From: Lautropia sp. SCN 69-89
GTDB lineage: Bacteria > Pseudomonadota > Gammaproteobacteria > Burkholderiales > Burkholderiaceae_E
Assembly: GCA_001724855.1 (NCBI GenBank)
Contig: MEED01000012.1
Location: 1-64,000 of the forward strand
Direction of reading: 5' to 3'
Length of the DNA stretch: 64,000 nt
Position 1 is the first letter of the stretch. Every line of letters begins with the position of its first letter. Below the pieces are notes generated by a model. It was not told the origin of the DNA. It was given only the letters and a program-made list of their open reading frames with translations, and searched no databases. Made by a program: the position numbers and the translations under genes. This document shows, piece by piece, positions 38,751 to 48,004 of the stretch.

Positions 38751-39437
38751 TCAGCGGGGCAGGAAGCGGTACCCCCCACCGCGCACGGTCTCGATCAGCC
38801 GGTCGTGGCCGCCCGGCGACAGCGCCAGACGAAGGCGACGGATGTGGACGTCGACCGTGCGCTCCTCAATATACACGTGATCCCCCCAGACATTGTCGAG
38901 CAGCCGTGTGCGCGAGAGCACGCGATCGGGGTTCCTCATGAAGAAATGCAGCAGCCGGAATTCGGTGGGGCTCAACTCGAGCGTGCGCTCGCCGGCGTAC
39001 ACGCGAAAGGTCGAGGGCTCGAGCCGCAGGCCGGCGATCTCGATCGGGTCTTCCGAAGCCTCGGGCGAGGCGCGGCGCAGAAGCGCACGCACACGCGCCA
39101 GCAATTCGCGCGGCGAGAACGGCTTGGTGACGTAGTCGTCGGCGCCCACGTCGAAGCCCTGCAGCTTGTCGCCCTCCTGCGCGCGGGCGGTCAGCATGAC
39201 GATCGGCAGCTTCGCGGTGCGTGCCTCGGCGCGCAGCTTCCTGGCGAACTCGATGCCCGACTGGCCGGGGAGCATCCAGTCGAGCAGTACCAGGTCGGGC
39301 AGGCCGGCGTCGAGCAGCATGCGGGCGGCTTCGGCGGTTTCGGCTTCGCTCACCGTGTAGCCGGCGTGCCGCAGGTTCACCGCGATCAGCTCGCGGATGG
39401 CAGGCTCGTCCTCGACGATCAGGATCTTGGCGTTCAC
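38751..39437 (-). CDS. phoB: Phosphate regulon response regulator PhoB
   Basis: 228 aa from GTG 39435-39437. Receiver with the acid pair in ILIVEDEPAIRELIAVNL, phospho-acceptor in LVLLDWMLPGQSGIEFARKL, and Lys in DDYVTKPFSPRELLARV; OmpR-type DNA-binding domain ending TVDVHIRRLRLALSPGGHDR. No ribosome binding site is visible, and the predicted transcription start is only about two bases upstream, so the message may be nearly leaderless. Confidence 0.96.
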   Translation of the reverse strand: MNAKILIVEDEPAIRELIAVNLRHAGYTVSEAETAEAARMLLDAGLPDLVLLDWMLPGQSGIEFARKLRAEARTAKLPIVMLTARAQEGDKLQGFDVGADDYVTKPFSPRELLARVRALLRRASPEASEDPIEIAGLRLEPSTFRVYAGERTLELSPTEFRLLHFFMRNPDRVLSRTRLLDNVWGDHVYIEERTVDVHIRRLRLALSPGGHDRLIETVRGGGYRFLPR

Positions 39438-39445
39438 GGCGCCAG

Positions 39446-39477
39446 ATTATGACTTGGGTGTGACGGCGCCGTGACAG
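39446..39477 (-). promoter_or_regulatory. Pho box and -10 of phoB (autoregulation)
   Basis: On the minus strand three half-sites repeat every 11 bp: CTGTCAC (39471-39477), CCGTCAC (39460-39466), AAGTCAT (39449-39455), against consensus CTGTCAY (7/7, 6/7, 5/7). A -10 CATAAT (39446-39451) overlaps the last one. The arrangement is that of a class of promoters where PhoB replaces the -35, so phoBR is likely self-activated under phosphate shortage. Confidence 0.78.
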
Positions 39478-39517
39478 CGGCGTGGCCGGCGCCGCCGGGA
39501 TCGATCGGACGAGCGGC

Positions 39518-40081
39518 TCAGCGCGGCGCGTCGCGCCACCGGTATCGATGCAGCGGCGTCGATCCGGCGTCGGAGCATCCGAGCGCGAGCGTCCAGCTGC
39601 CCGACTCGATCGGCAGCGCGTCGGCAAAGGGGGCCAACGGATTGCGTGCGTCGCGCCGCGCGCCGCGCACCAGCGTTGCGTGCAGGTGCAGCGCGCGCTC
39701 GTCGAAGGCGATGCCGGCGTCGCGCAGCCGTTGCTGCAGTTGCGCGGCGAGCTGCGCGGGCCAGGCGGGCGTGCCCGCATCGCCTTCCGGCATCCCCCGC
39801 GGGTTCGCAGGGCCCGCCCAGAACAGGCCGCGGCCGAAGGTTCCCAACTTCGTCAGCGGCATCGCCGGCCAGCGCGGCGCCAGGCCGTCGAGCAGGGATG
39901 CCAGCGTCGCCTCGTCGTCGACGGGCCGCTCGCCGACGAAGACCAGCGTGAGGTGCACGTCGTCGGCCGACAGCGCTCGCCCGCCCAGGCTCGCGGCGAG
40001 GCGCGCGGCGAGTGCGCCGAGGTTCCGTGCCGCGCCTGCATCGGGGCGTAGCGCGTAGAAGTAGCGCGCCTTCACGGGCAC
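39518..40081 (-). CDS. thpR: RNA 2',3'-cyclic phosphodiesterase (LigT/ThpR)
   Basis: 187 aa. Two HxTx motifs define the 2H phosphoesterase fold: DDVHLTLVFVGERPVDD and ALHLHATLVRGARRD. It opens 2',3'-cyclic phosphate ends of RNA. GTG 40081 is used; a second in-frame GTG follows two codons later. Stands alone between phoB and the manC locus. Confidence 0.9.
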   Translation of the reverse strand: MPVKARYFYALRPDAGAARNLGALAARLAASLGGRALSADDVHLTLVFVGERPVDDEATLASLLDGLAPRWPAMPLTKLGTFGRGLFWAGPANPRGMPEGDAGTPAWPAQLAAQLQQRLRDAGIAFDERALHLHATLVRGARRDARNPLAPFADALPIESGSWTLALGCSDAGSTPLHRYRWRDAPR

Positions 40082-40109
40082 CTGCCGCGCGGGGCTGCCC
40101 CGGCTTGCC

Positions 40110-41541
40110 TCAGGCAGGCGGGGCGCGCCCGTAGACGTCGTCGAAGCGCACGATGTCGTCCTCGCCGAGGTAGTCGCCGCACTGCACCTCGATCATCACC
40201 AGCTCGACGACGCCGGGGTTCTCGAGCCGGTGCTTCGAGCCGATCGGGATGTAAGTGGACTCGTTGGCGGAGACCAGGAACGTGCGCTCGTCGCAGCTCA
40301 CCTTCGCGGTGCCCGAGACCACGATCCAGTGCTCGCTGCGGTGGTGGTGCATCTGCAGCGACAGCGCCTGCTTCGGCTTGACCTCGATGCGCTTGATCTT
40401 GAAGCGGGGGCCTTCCTGGAGCACCGTGTACGTGCCCCACGGCCGCGCGACGGTGCGGTGCAGCCGCGCTGCCTCGTGCCCCTTCGACTTCAGTCGCCCG
40501 ACGATCTCCTTGACCTGCTGGCTCGCGTCCTTGCTGGCCACCAGCAGCGCGTCGGGCGTGTCGACCACCAGCAGGTTCTCCACGCCCACCGCCGCGACCA
40601 GCCGGTCCTCGCTCTGGATGTGCGTGTTCTTCGAGCCGACCAGCATCGCCTCGCCGAGCGTGGTGTTGCCGTCGGCGTCGGGCTCGAGCTGCTCGGACAC
40701 GGCCTTCCAGGAACCGATGTCGCTCCAGTTGAAGCGCGACGGCAGCACGACGACGCCGTCGGCCTTTTCCATCACCGCGTAGTCGATCGAGATGCTGGGG
40801 CAGGCGGCGAAGGCTTCGGCCGCGATCGGCAGCTTCTGGTCGGTGGCCGCCGCGCGGCTCGCTTCCCACGCGGCGCGCGCGGCCGTGAACACCGCGGGCG
40901 CGTGCGCCTGGAGCGCGTCGAGGATCGTCTTCGCGCCGAAGCAGAACATGCCGCTGTTCCAGACGAAGTTGCCGGCGGCGAGGAACTGCATCGCGCGCGT
41001 CGCGTCGGGCTTCTCGACGAAGCGGCGCACCTTCAGCGCGGCGCCGGGCAGCGCGTCGCCGGTCTCGATGTAGCCGAAGCCGGTCTCCGGCGCGGTCGGT
41101 CGGATGCCGAACAGCACGATCGCGCCGCGCGCTGCGAGTTCGGCCGCCTGCCGCGCGCTCTCCTGGAAGGCAGCCTCGTCGGGGATCAGGTGATCGGCCG
41201 GCAGCACGAGCATCGTCGCGTCGGGATCGACCGACTGCGCCCACAGCGCCGCCATCGCGATTGCCGGGGCGGTGTTGCGTCCGACGGGCTCGAGCAGCTG
41301 CACGATCCGGTGGCCTTCGGCGGCCGGCAGCGTGTCGATTTCCTCGCGGGTCTTGAAGAAATACTCGGCGTTGGTGACGATCGCCGCCAGATGCCCGTCG
41401 GCCAGCGGCAGCGAGCGCCTGAGCGTGCGCTGCAGCAGGCTGCTCGCCGCCCAGCTTCATGAACGGTTTCGGGAACGCCTCACGCGACACGGGCCACAGC
41501 CGCGTGCCGGCGCCGCCGGAAAGGATGACGGGGATCAGCAT
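40110..41541 (-). pseudogene. manC: Mannose-1-phosphate guanylyltransferase (ManC) with an apparent +1 frameshift
   Basis: The start at ATG 41539-41541 reads MLIPVILSGGAGTRLWPVSR then EAFPKPFMKLGGE (33 codons), the GDP-mannose pyrophosphorylase signature. After codon 33 the frame must slip: removing one base near 41440-41445 gives ESLLQRTLRRSLPLADG and then an intact ManC to the stop, including FVEKPDATRAMQFLAAGNFV and the C-terminal isomerase-like cupin domain (RPWGTYTVLQEGPRFKIKRI). Total length is 1432 bases, one more than a multiple of three, and about 477 codons, the family size. It is either a sequencing error or a recent inactivation; the rest shows no decay. Confidence 0.85.
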
Positions 41542-41656
41542 GGTCACCAGAAGCCGGGTTGGCCGGAATGAGAAGAATTGTACGTGCAGCGGCGTGTCGC
41601 CATGCGAGACTTCGGGCACATACGCGAATTGGCGCGACAGGACGACGGGAGGAATC

Positions 41657-42688
41657 TTGGGCGAGGGTGGGCGGCAGGTACTGGTGACCGGGGGCGCGGG
41701 CTACATCGGTTCGCACACCGTGCTCGAATTGCTGCAGGCGGGCTGGGACGTGACCGTGCTGGACAACCTCTGCAACGCCAGCGCCGAGTCGCTGCGCCGC
41801 GTCGCGCTGATCACCGGCCGCGAGGCGCCGCTGGTGCGCGCCGACATTCGCGACGCGGTTGCGCTGGCGGCGCTGCTGGAGTCGAGGCGCTTCGACGCGG
41901 TGATCCACTTCGCCGGGCTGAAGGCAGTCGGCGAGTCGGTGGCGCAGCCGCTCGACTACTACGACAACAACGTCGCCGGCACCGTGACGCTGCTGCGCGC
42001 GATGGCCGCGGCCGGCCTGCGCCGCATCGTCTTCAGTTCGTCGGCGACCGTCTACGGCGATCCCGAGCGGGTGCCGATCGCCGAGGACGCGCGCACCGGT
42101 CCGACCAACCCCTATGGGCGCACGAAGCTGATGATCGAATCGATCCTCGGCGACCTCGCGGCCGCCGACCCGCAGTGGTCGATCGGCGTGCTGCGCTACT
42201 TCAACCCGGTGGGCGCGCACGAAAGCGGGCTGATCGGCGAGGATCCGCGCGGGACGCCGAACAACCTGATGCCGTTCGTGAGCCAGGTGGCAGTCGGGCG
42301 GCTGCCGCAGCTGTCGGTGTTCGGCGGCGACTGGCCGACGCCCGACGGCACCGGCGTGCGCGACTACATCCACGTGGTCGATCTCGCGCGCGGCCACCTC
42401 GCGGCGCTCGAGCGGCTCATCGGGCATCCGGGCGCGTTCACCGTCAACCTGGGCACCGGCACCGGCTATTCGGTGCTCGAGCTGGTGCGCGCGTTCGAGC
42501 GGGCAAGCGGGCGAAAGGTGCCTTACCGGATCGTCGACCGACGTCCCGGCGACATCGCGGCCTGCTATGCCGATCCTTCCGCGGCGGCCAGCCTGCTCGG
42601 CTGGCGCGCCGAGCTGGGCATCGAGCGGATGTGTGCCGATGCGTGGCGCTGGCAGCAATCGAACCCGCAGGGCTACGACGGCGCGTAA
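41657..42688 (+). CDS. galE: UDP-glucose 4-epimerase
   Basis: 343 aa. NAD-binding VLVTGGAGYIGSHTVLELLQ near the N-terminus, catalytic SSSATVYGDPERVPI and NPYGRTKLMIE (YxxxK), and RYFNPVGAHESGLIGEDPRG. It interconverts UDP-glucose and UDP-galactose for surface polysaccharide. I use TTG 41657 because GGGAGGA stands four bases upstream and no ATG or GTG occurs between it and the Rossmann motif. Divergent from manC; both supply sugar nucleotides. Confidence 0.93.
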   Translation: MGEGGRQVLVTGGAGYIGSHTVLELLQAGWDVTVLDNLCNASAESLRRVALITGREAPLVRADIRDAVALAALLESRRFDAVIHFAGLKAVGESVAQPLDYYDNNVAGTVTLLRAMAAAGLRRIVFSSSATVYGDPERVPIAEDARTGPTNPYGRTKLMIESILGDLAAADPQWSIGVLRYFNPVGAHESGLIGEDPRGTPNNLMPFVSQVAVGRLPQLSVFGGDWPTPDGTGVRDYIHVVDLARGHLAALERLIGHPGAFTVNLGTGTGYSVLELVRAFERASGRKVPYRIVDRRPGDIAACYADPSAAASLLGWRAELGIERMCADAWRWQQSNPQGYDGA

Positions 42689-42711
42689 AGGGCGGCGGAA
42701 CGCGCCGCGTC

Positions 42712-43626
<915 letters not shown>

Positions 43627-44292
43627 TCACTCCCCCAGACTGAAGAAGCTGCGCCGGCCGCGCATCTCGCCGAGCTGGCGCACCAGGGTCGCGAAGTCGT
43701 CTTCGCGCTCGATCGGGTTCAGGTGCTCGGTGTTCACGATCAACAGCGGTGCGGCGTCGAAGTGGTGGAAGTAGCGACTGTACGCGTCGGCGAGCGCGCG
43801 CATGTAGGTTTCGGAGATGCCCGCCTCCATCGGCAGGCCGCGTTCGAGCACGCGCCTGACCAGCGTGTCGGGCTGTGCCTGCAGGTAGACCACGAGGTCG
43901 GGTGTCGGCGCCTGCGGGCGCAGGCTGTCGAAGATCTGCCGGTACAGCCTGAGCTCGTCATCGTCGAGCGTGAGTCGCGCGAAAAGGGGATCCTTGTCGA
44001 GCAGGAAGTCGCCGACCATCGCCTGCGAGAACAGGTCGTGCTGGGCGAGGTCGCGCAGCTGGTTGACGCGCTGGAACAGGAAGAACAACTGCGTGGGCAG
44101 CGCGTAGCGGCGACTGTCGCGATAGAAGCGCTCGAGGAACGGATTGCCCGACGGGTCTTCGAGCACCGGCTGCGCGCCGAAGCGCTCGGCGAGCTTGCGC
44201 GCCAGCGAAGTCTTGCCGGCGCCGATCGGGCCTTCGACCACGATGTGCCGGTATTTCTCGAAGGGGGAGTGCGTGGAATGCGCGAACGTCAT
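43627..44292 (-). CDS. Deoxynucleoside kinase family protein
   Basis: 221 aa. P-loop HIVVEGPIGAGKTSLARKLA (residues 16-35), then DFLLDKDPLFARLTL and YLQAQPDTLVRRVLERGLPM, matching the deoxyadenosine/deoxyguanosine kinase family. Phosphorylates salvaged deoxynucleosides. The ATG overlaps the stop of the DUF486-type gene by 4 bp. Confidence 0.92.
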   Translation of the reverse strand: MTFAHSTHSPFEKYRHIVVEGPIGAGKTSLARKLAERFGAQPVLEDPSGNPFLERFYRDSRRYALPTQLFFLFQRVNQLRDLAQHDLFSQAMVGDFLLDKDPLFARLTLDDDELRLYRQIFDSLRPQAPTPDLVVYLQAQPDTLVRRVLERGLPMEAGISETYMRALADAYSRYFHHFDAAPLLIVNTEHLNPIEREDDFATLVRQLGEMRGRRSFFSLGE

Positions 44293-44636
44293 GAGCGGAA
44301 GATGAAGTAGACCGCGCCCAGCATGCACAGCGCGGCCCACAGGTAATCGAGCTTCACCGGCTGGTTCATGTAGAACACCGCGAACGGCACGAACACCGTC
44401 AGCGTGATCACCTCCTGAACGATCTTCAGCTGCGGCAGCGTGAAGTGGCCGTAGCCGATCCGGTTGGCCGGCACCTGCAGAAGATACTCGAACAGCGCGA
44501 TGCCCCAGCTCGCGATTGCGGCGAACCACCACGGCCGCGTGGCGAGGTCCTTCAGGTGCGCGTACCAGGCGATCGTCATGAAGACGTTCGAGGCCACGAG
44601 CAGCCCCACCGTCTGCAGCGGAATCGGCAGGTTCAT
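44289..44636 (-). CDS. DUF486/DMT-type four-helix membrane protein
   Basis: 115 aa with four hydrophobic helices (LQTVGLLVASNVFMTIAWYA, FAAIASWGIALFEYLLQVPA, IVQEVITLTVFVPFAVFYMN and the C-terminal LWAALCMLGAVYFIF). It contains NRIGYGHFTLPQLKIVQEVI, the hallmark of this small drug/metabolite-like family. Function unknown. Overlaps folK and the kinase gene by 4 bp each. Confidence 0.85.
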   Translation of the reverse strand: MNLPIPLQTVGLLVASNVFMTIAWYAHLKDLATRPWWFAAIASWGIALFEYLLQVPANRIGYGHFTLPQLKIVQEVITLTVFVPFAVFYMNQPVKLDYLWAALCMLGAVYFIFRS

Positions 44637-45163
44637 CGAGGGGCGGCGGCCGGCTTGGGCCGGGGCATGGCGCCGATTCGCTCGATGCGCTGGTCGGCGC
44701 AGGCGGCGAGCAGGTCGGCGACGCGTCCATGGCCGGGCACCGCGAGCTGCGCATCGAGTTCGGCCAGCGGCGCGAGCGCGAACGCTCGCAGGTGCATGCG
44801 CGGATGCGGCAGCACGAGCGATGCCGAGTCGATGCGCAGCGGCCCGTCGGCGTCGCTGGCGAGCAGCAGGTCGAGGTCGAGCGTGCGCGGGGCATTGCGG
44901 TACGGACGCTGGCGGCCTTCGCCGGCCTCGATCGTCAGCAGCTGGGCGAGCAACTCGGGGGGCTTCAGCGTGGTCTCGATCTCGGCGACCGCGTTGACGA
45001 AGTCGGGACCCTGCGCATCGACCGGCGCGCTGCGATACAGCGACGAGACGCGAACGACCTGCGTCGCAGGCAGCGCGTCGATCGCGTCGAGCGCTCGCGA
45101 AAGCGCGCCGGCGGCGTCGCCGAGGTTCGCGCCGAGGCCGATCCAGGCGCGCATCGCGGCCAT
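44633..45163 (-). CDS. folK: HPPK, 6-hydroxymethyl-7,8-dihydropterin pyrophosphokinase
   Basis: 176 aa. Contains WIGLGANLGDAAGALSRALD, LYRSAPVDAQGPDFVNAVAE and the signature NAPRTLDLDLLL; HPRMHLRAFALAPLAEL follows. Folate pathway. ATG 45161-45163 overlaps the pcnB stop by one base; a second ATG three codons later is possible. Confidence 0.95.
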   Translation of the reverse strand: MAAMRAWIGLGANLGDAAGALSRALDAIDALPATQVVRVSSLYRSAPVDAQGPDFVNAVAEIETTLKPPELLAQLLTIEAGEGRQRPYRNAPRTLDLDLLLASDADGPLRIDSASLVLPHPRMHLRAFALAPLAELDAQLAVPGHGRVADLLAACADQRIERIGAMPRPKPAAAPR

Positions 45164-46566
45164 CACGCCGCCTTCGGGCCGGACGGCGGAGGCGTTGCCG
45201 CAGTGGCTCCTTCGGCGGCCCCGGCACCTTCGCGCGCGGCACCGTGCCGGCCGCCGCTGCGGCGACGGCGCTTCTTCGCGGCGCCGCTCGCGGCCTTGGG
45301 CAGGCGCGCCTGCATCGCCTCGCGCTCGTCGGCGTCGGCCTCGGCGAACGCGCGCCACCAGTCGGCCAGGTCGGCCGGCGCCTCGCCCGACTGGCAGCGC
45401 AACTGCAGGAAGTCCCAGGCGGCGCGATAGCGCGGGTGCGCCACCAGCGTGTGCGGCGAGCGGCCGATGCGGCGCTCGAAGCGCGCCTGCGTCATCCAGA
45501 TTTCGCGCATGTCGGCGATGAAGCGGCGCTGGATCGCGATGCGCTCGGCCTGCTCGTCGAGCACCGAATCGATCGCCGCGCCGAGCGCCGGAATCGAATG
45601 CTCGCCGCGTGCGACGCCGGCCTGCCAGCGCACGCGCACCGGCTGCCAGAGCAGCGCTGCGAACAGGAAGCCGGGCGACGTAGTCTTGCCGGCACGCACC
45701 CGCGCGTCGGTGGCGTCGAGCGCCGCGGTGACGAAGCGCTCGTCGTCGGGTTGCTCGAGGATCAGGTCGAGCATCGGCAGCAGGCCGCGGTGCAGGCCTT
45801 CGCGGCGCAGTTCCTGCAGGCAGGCCATCGCATGGCCCGACAGCAGCAGCTTGAGCATCTCGTCGAACAACCGTGCGGCCGGCACGTTGTGGACGAGGTC
45901 GGCCAGTTCGCGGATCGGCTTGCGGGTCTTCGGCTCGATCCTGAAGCCGAGCTTGCCGGTGAAGCGCGCCACGCGCAGCATCCGCACCGGATCTTCGCGG
46001 AAGCGCGCCGTCGGGTCGCCGATCATGCGCAGCGTCTTGTGCTCGAGGTCGCGCACGCCGTTGTGGTAGTCGAGAATCGTGTCGGCCACCGGGTCGTAGT
46101 AGAGCGCGTTGATCGTGAAGTCGCGCCGTGCCGCATCCTCGGCCTGCGTGCCCCAGACGTTGTCGCGCAGTACGCGGCCATGCTCGTCGGTTTCGGCTTC
46201 GTCCTGGATCGCGCGGAAGGTCGAGACCTCGATCGTTTCGCGGCCGAACATCACGTGCACGATCTGGAAGCGCCGCCCGATGATGCGCGAGCGCCGGAAC
46301 AGGCCGCGCACCTGGTCGGGTGTGGCGTCGGTGGCCACGTCGAAGTCTTTCGGCTTCAGGCCGAGCATCAGGTCGCGCACGCCGCCCCCGACGACGTAGG
46401 CCTTGAAGCCGGCCTGTTGCAGCGTGCGGCAGGTGCGCATCGCCGCGTCGGAGACGTCCTCGATGCGCACGCCGTGCGCCGAGCCCGGATACGACTTCGG
46501 CCGGCCGCGCACCGCAGCGCGCGGCGCCTTGCGGTTGAGGATGCGGTCGATCAGCTTCCTGATCAT
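45163..46566 (-). CDS. pcnB: Poly(A) polymerase I
   Basis: 467 aa. Nucleotidyltransferase core YVVGGGVRDLMLGLKPKDFD followed by VATDATPDQVRGLF, with RRDFTINALYYDP and the RNA-binding RFREDPVRMLRVARFTGKLG region. A basic C-terminal tail (KKRRRRSGGRHG) is typical of PcnB. Adds 3' poly(A) tails that promote RNA decay. ATG 46564-46566 overlaps the upstream HAD stop (ATGA). Confidence 0.95.
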   Translation of the reverse strand: MIRKLIDRILNRKAPRAAVRGRPKSYPGSAHGVRIEDVSDAAMRTCRTLQQAGFKAYVVGGGVRDLMLGLKPKDFDVATDATPDQVRGLFRRSRIIGRRFQIVHVMFGRETIEVSTFRAIQDEAETDEHGRVLRDNVWGTQAEDAARRDFTINALYYDPVADTILDYHNGVRDLEHKTLRMIGDPTARFREDPVRMLRVARFTGKLGFRIEPKTRKPIRELADLVHNVPAARLFDEMLKLLLSGHAMACLQELRREGLHRGLLPMLDLILEQPDDERFVTAALDATDARVRAGKTTSPGFLFAALLWQPVRVRWQAGVARGEHSIPALGAAIDSVLDEQAERIAIQRRFIADMREIWMTQARFERRIGRSPHTLVAHPRYRAAWDFLQLRCQSGEAPADLADWWRAFAEADADEREAMQARLPKAASGAAKKRRRRSGGRHGAAREGAGAAEGATAATPPPSGPKAA

Positions 46567-47276
46567 TCGAACAGCCTGATGACGGGCCAGCCGCGTTCGC
46601 CGGCGAGCGCGGCCAGCCGCGGGTCGGGGTTGGTGGCGATCGGGTCGGTGACGCGCTCGAGCAGCGGAATGTCGTTCACCGAGTCGCTGTAGAAGTACGA
46701 GCGCTCGAAGCCGTTCCAGTGACGGCCCAGCGAGGCGAGCCACTCGTCGGTGCGCCGCACCTTGCCCTCGCGGAACGACGGCGTGCCCTGCGGCCGGCCG
46801 GTGTAGCGGCCTGAGTCCTGCTCGATGCCGGTGGCGATCAGGTGCTCGACGCCGAAGGCGCGCGCGATCGGCGCGGTGACGAATTCGTTGGTCGCGGTGA
46901 CGATCGCGCACAGGTCGCCGCGTTCGCGGTGGCCGTCGACCAGCGCGCGCGCCTTCGGACGGATCGCCGGGGCGATCACCTCGTCCATGAACTGGCGGTG
47001 CCAGGCGTCGAGCTGGCTGCGCGGGTGCGCGGCCAGCGGCGCCAGCTGGAACGCCAGGAACTCGTGGATGTCGAGCGTGCCCGCGTGGTACTGGTCGAAG
47101 AACAGGTCGTTGCGGCGCTCGTATTCCTCGCCGTCGACGACGCCGAGCCGGATCAGGAATCGGGCCCACTCGTAGTCGCTGTCGATCGGCAGCAGCGTGT
47201 AGTCGAGATCGAACAGCGCCAGCGTGGCGGCCGGCGCCTGCGCCGGCGGGGAACTCGTGGATTCGCGCGAGTGCAT
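46563..47276 (-). CDS. HAD-IB family phosphatase (SerB-like)
   Basis: 237 aa. Nucleophile motif LALFDLDYTLLPIDSDYEWA (DxDxT), Ser/Thr motif AIVTATNEFVTAPIARAFG, and SYFYSDSVNDIPLLERV (metal site). It resembles the HAD-IB hydrolases found beside hda and pcnB in many betaproteobacteria; the substrate is not evident. Confidence 0.9.
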   Translation of the reverse strand: MHSRESTSSPPAQAPAATLALFDLDYTLLPIDSDYEWARFLIRLGVVDGEEYERRNDLFFDQYHAGTLDIHEFLAFQLAPLAAHPRSQLDAWHRQFMDEVIAPAIRPKARALVDGHRERGDLCAIVTATNEFVTAPIARAFGVEHLIATGIEQDSGRYTGRPQGTPSFREGKVRRTDEWLASLGRHWNGFERSYFYSDSVNDIPLLERVTDPIATNPDPRLAALAGERGWPVIRLFE

Positions 47277-47280
47277 GGTG

Positions 47281-47991
47281 TCAGCCGGATTTTATCAGCG
47301 CCCCGGCCGCCTCCAGTTCGCGCAGCAGCGGCAGCGTGATCGCGCGCTTGCGCTCGAAGGCGTGGCGGTCGAGCGCGTCGAACAGCCGCAGCAGGGCGCG
47401 GATGTCGCGCGAGGTGTGCGCGATCAGCCACGGCACGACCTCGGAGGAGACCGCCACGCCGCGCTCGGCGGCGACCCGCTCGAGCACGGCCGCCTTTTCC
47501 TCGTCGCTGAGCAGCTGCAGCCGGTAGACGAGCCCCGAGCCGAGCCGTGTGCGCAGGTCGTCGCGCAGCGCGAGCGCGAGCGGCGGCTGGGCGCCTGCCG
47601 CGACCACGGTCGTCCTGCTGCGGGCGCGCGCATGGTTGATCAGCTGGAAAGCGCGCTGCTGGCGCGCCTCGTCGAGGCGCTCGCAATCGTCGATCACGAC
47701 GATTGCCGGTCCTTCGCCCGGCGGCAGCGCCCCCGGCGATGCGCTGTCGACGGCGAACGCCTCCAGCGGCGCCTCGGGCCCCAGCACCCGCTGCGCGCCC
47801 GCCAGCGCCTGCAGCAGGTGCGTCTTGCCGCAGCCGGCCTCGCCCCACAGGTAGATCATCGCCGGCGCACCCTGCGTCGCGCCCGCGCACAGCAGCCGCA
47901 ACTGAGCGAGCACCTCGCCGTTGCGCCCGACCACGAAGTTGTCGAGCGACGGCGCCTCGATGCGATGCAGGTCAAGCGGCAGCTGGTACAT
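47281..47991 (-). CDS. hda: DnaA regulatory inactivator Hda
   Basis: 236 aa. Begins MYQLPLDLHRIEAPSLDNFV, with Walker A YLWGEAGCGKTHLLQALAG and AIVVIDDCERLDEARQQRAF, arginine-finger region TSRDIRALLRLFDALDRHAF. It promotes hydrolysis of DnaA-ATP with the sliding clamp; the N-terminal QLPLDL is the clamp-binding motif. GTG at 48012 would add seven residues. Confidence 0.93.
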   Translation of the reverse strand: MYQLPLDLHRIEAPSLDNFVVGRNGEVLAQLRLLCAGATQGAPAMIYLWGEAGCGKTHLLQALAGAQRVLGPEAPLEAFAVDSASPGALPPGEGPAIVVIDDCERLDEARQQRAFQLINHARARSRTTVVAAGAQPPLALALRDDLRTRLGSGLVYRLQLLSDEEKAAVLERVAAERGVAVSSEVVPWLIAHTSRDIRALLRLFDALDRHAFERKRAITLPLLRELEAAGALIKSG

Positions 47992-48004
47992 GTCGCGCGT
48001 CGGC

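Noticed and set aside
41459-41656. Upstream extension of the galE frame
   Set aside because: It runs antisense through the manC start; the SD-preceded TTG at 41657 and the position of the Rossmann motif mark the true start.
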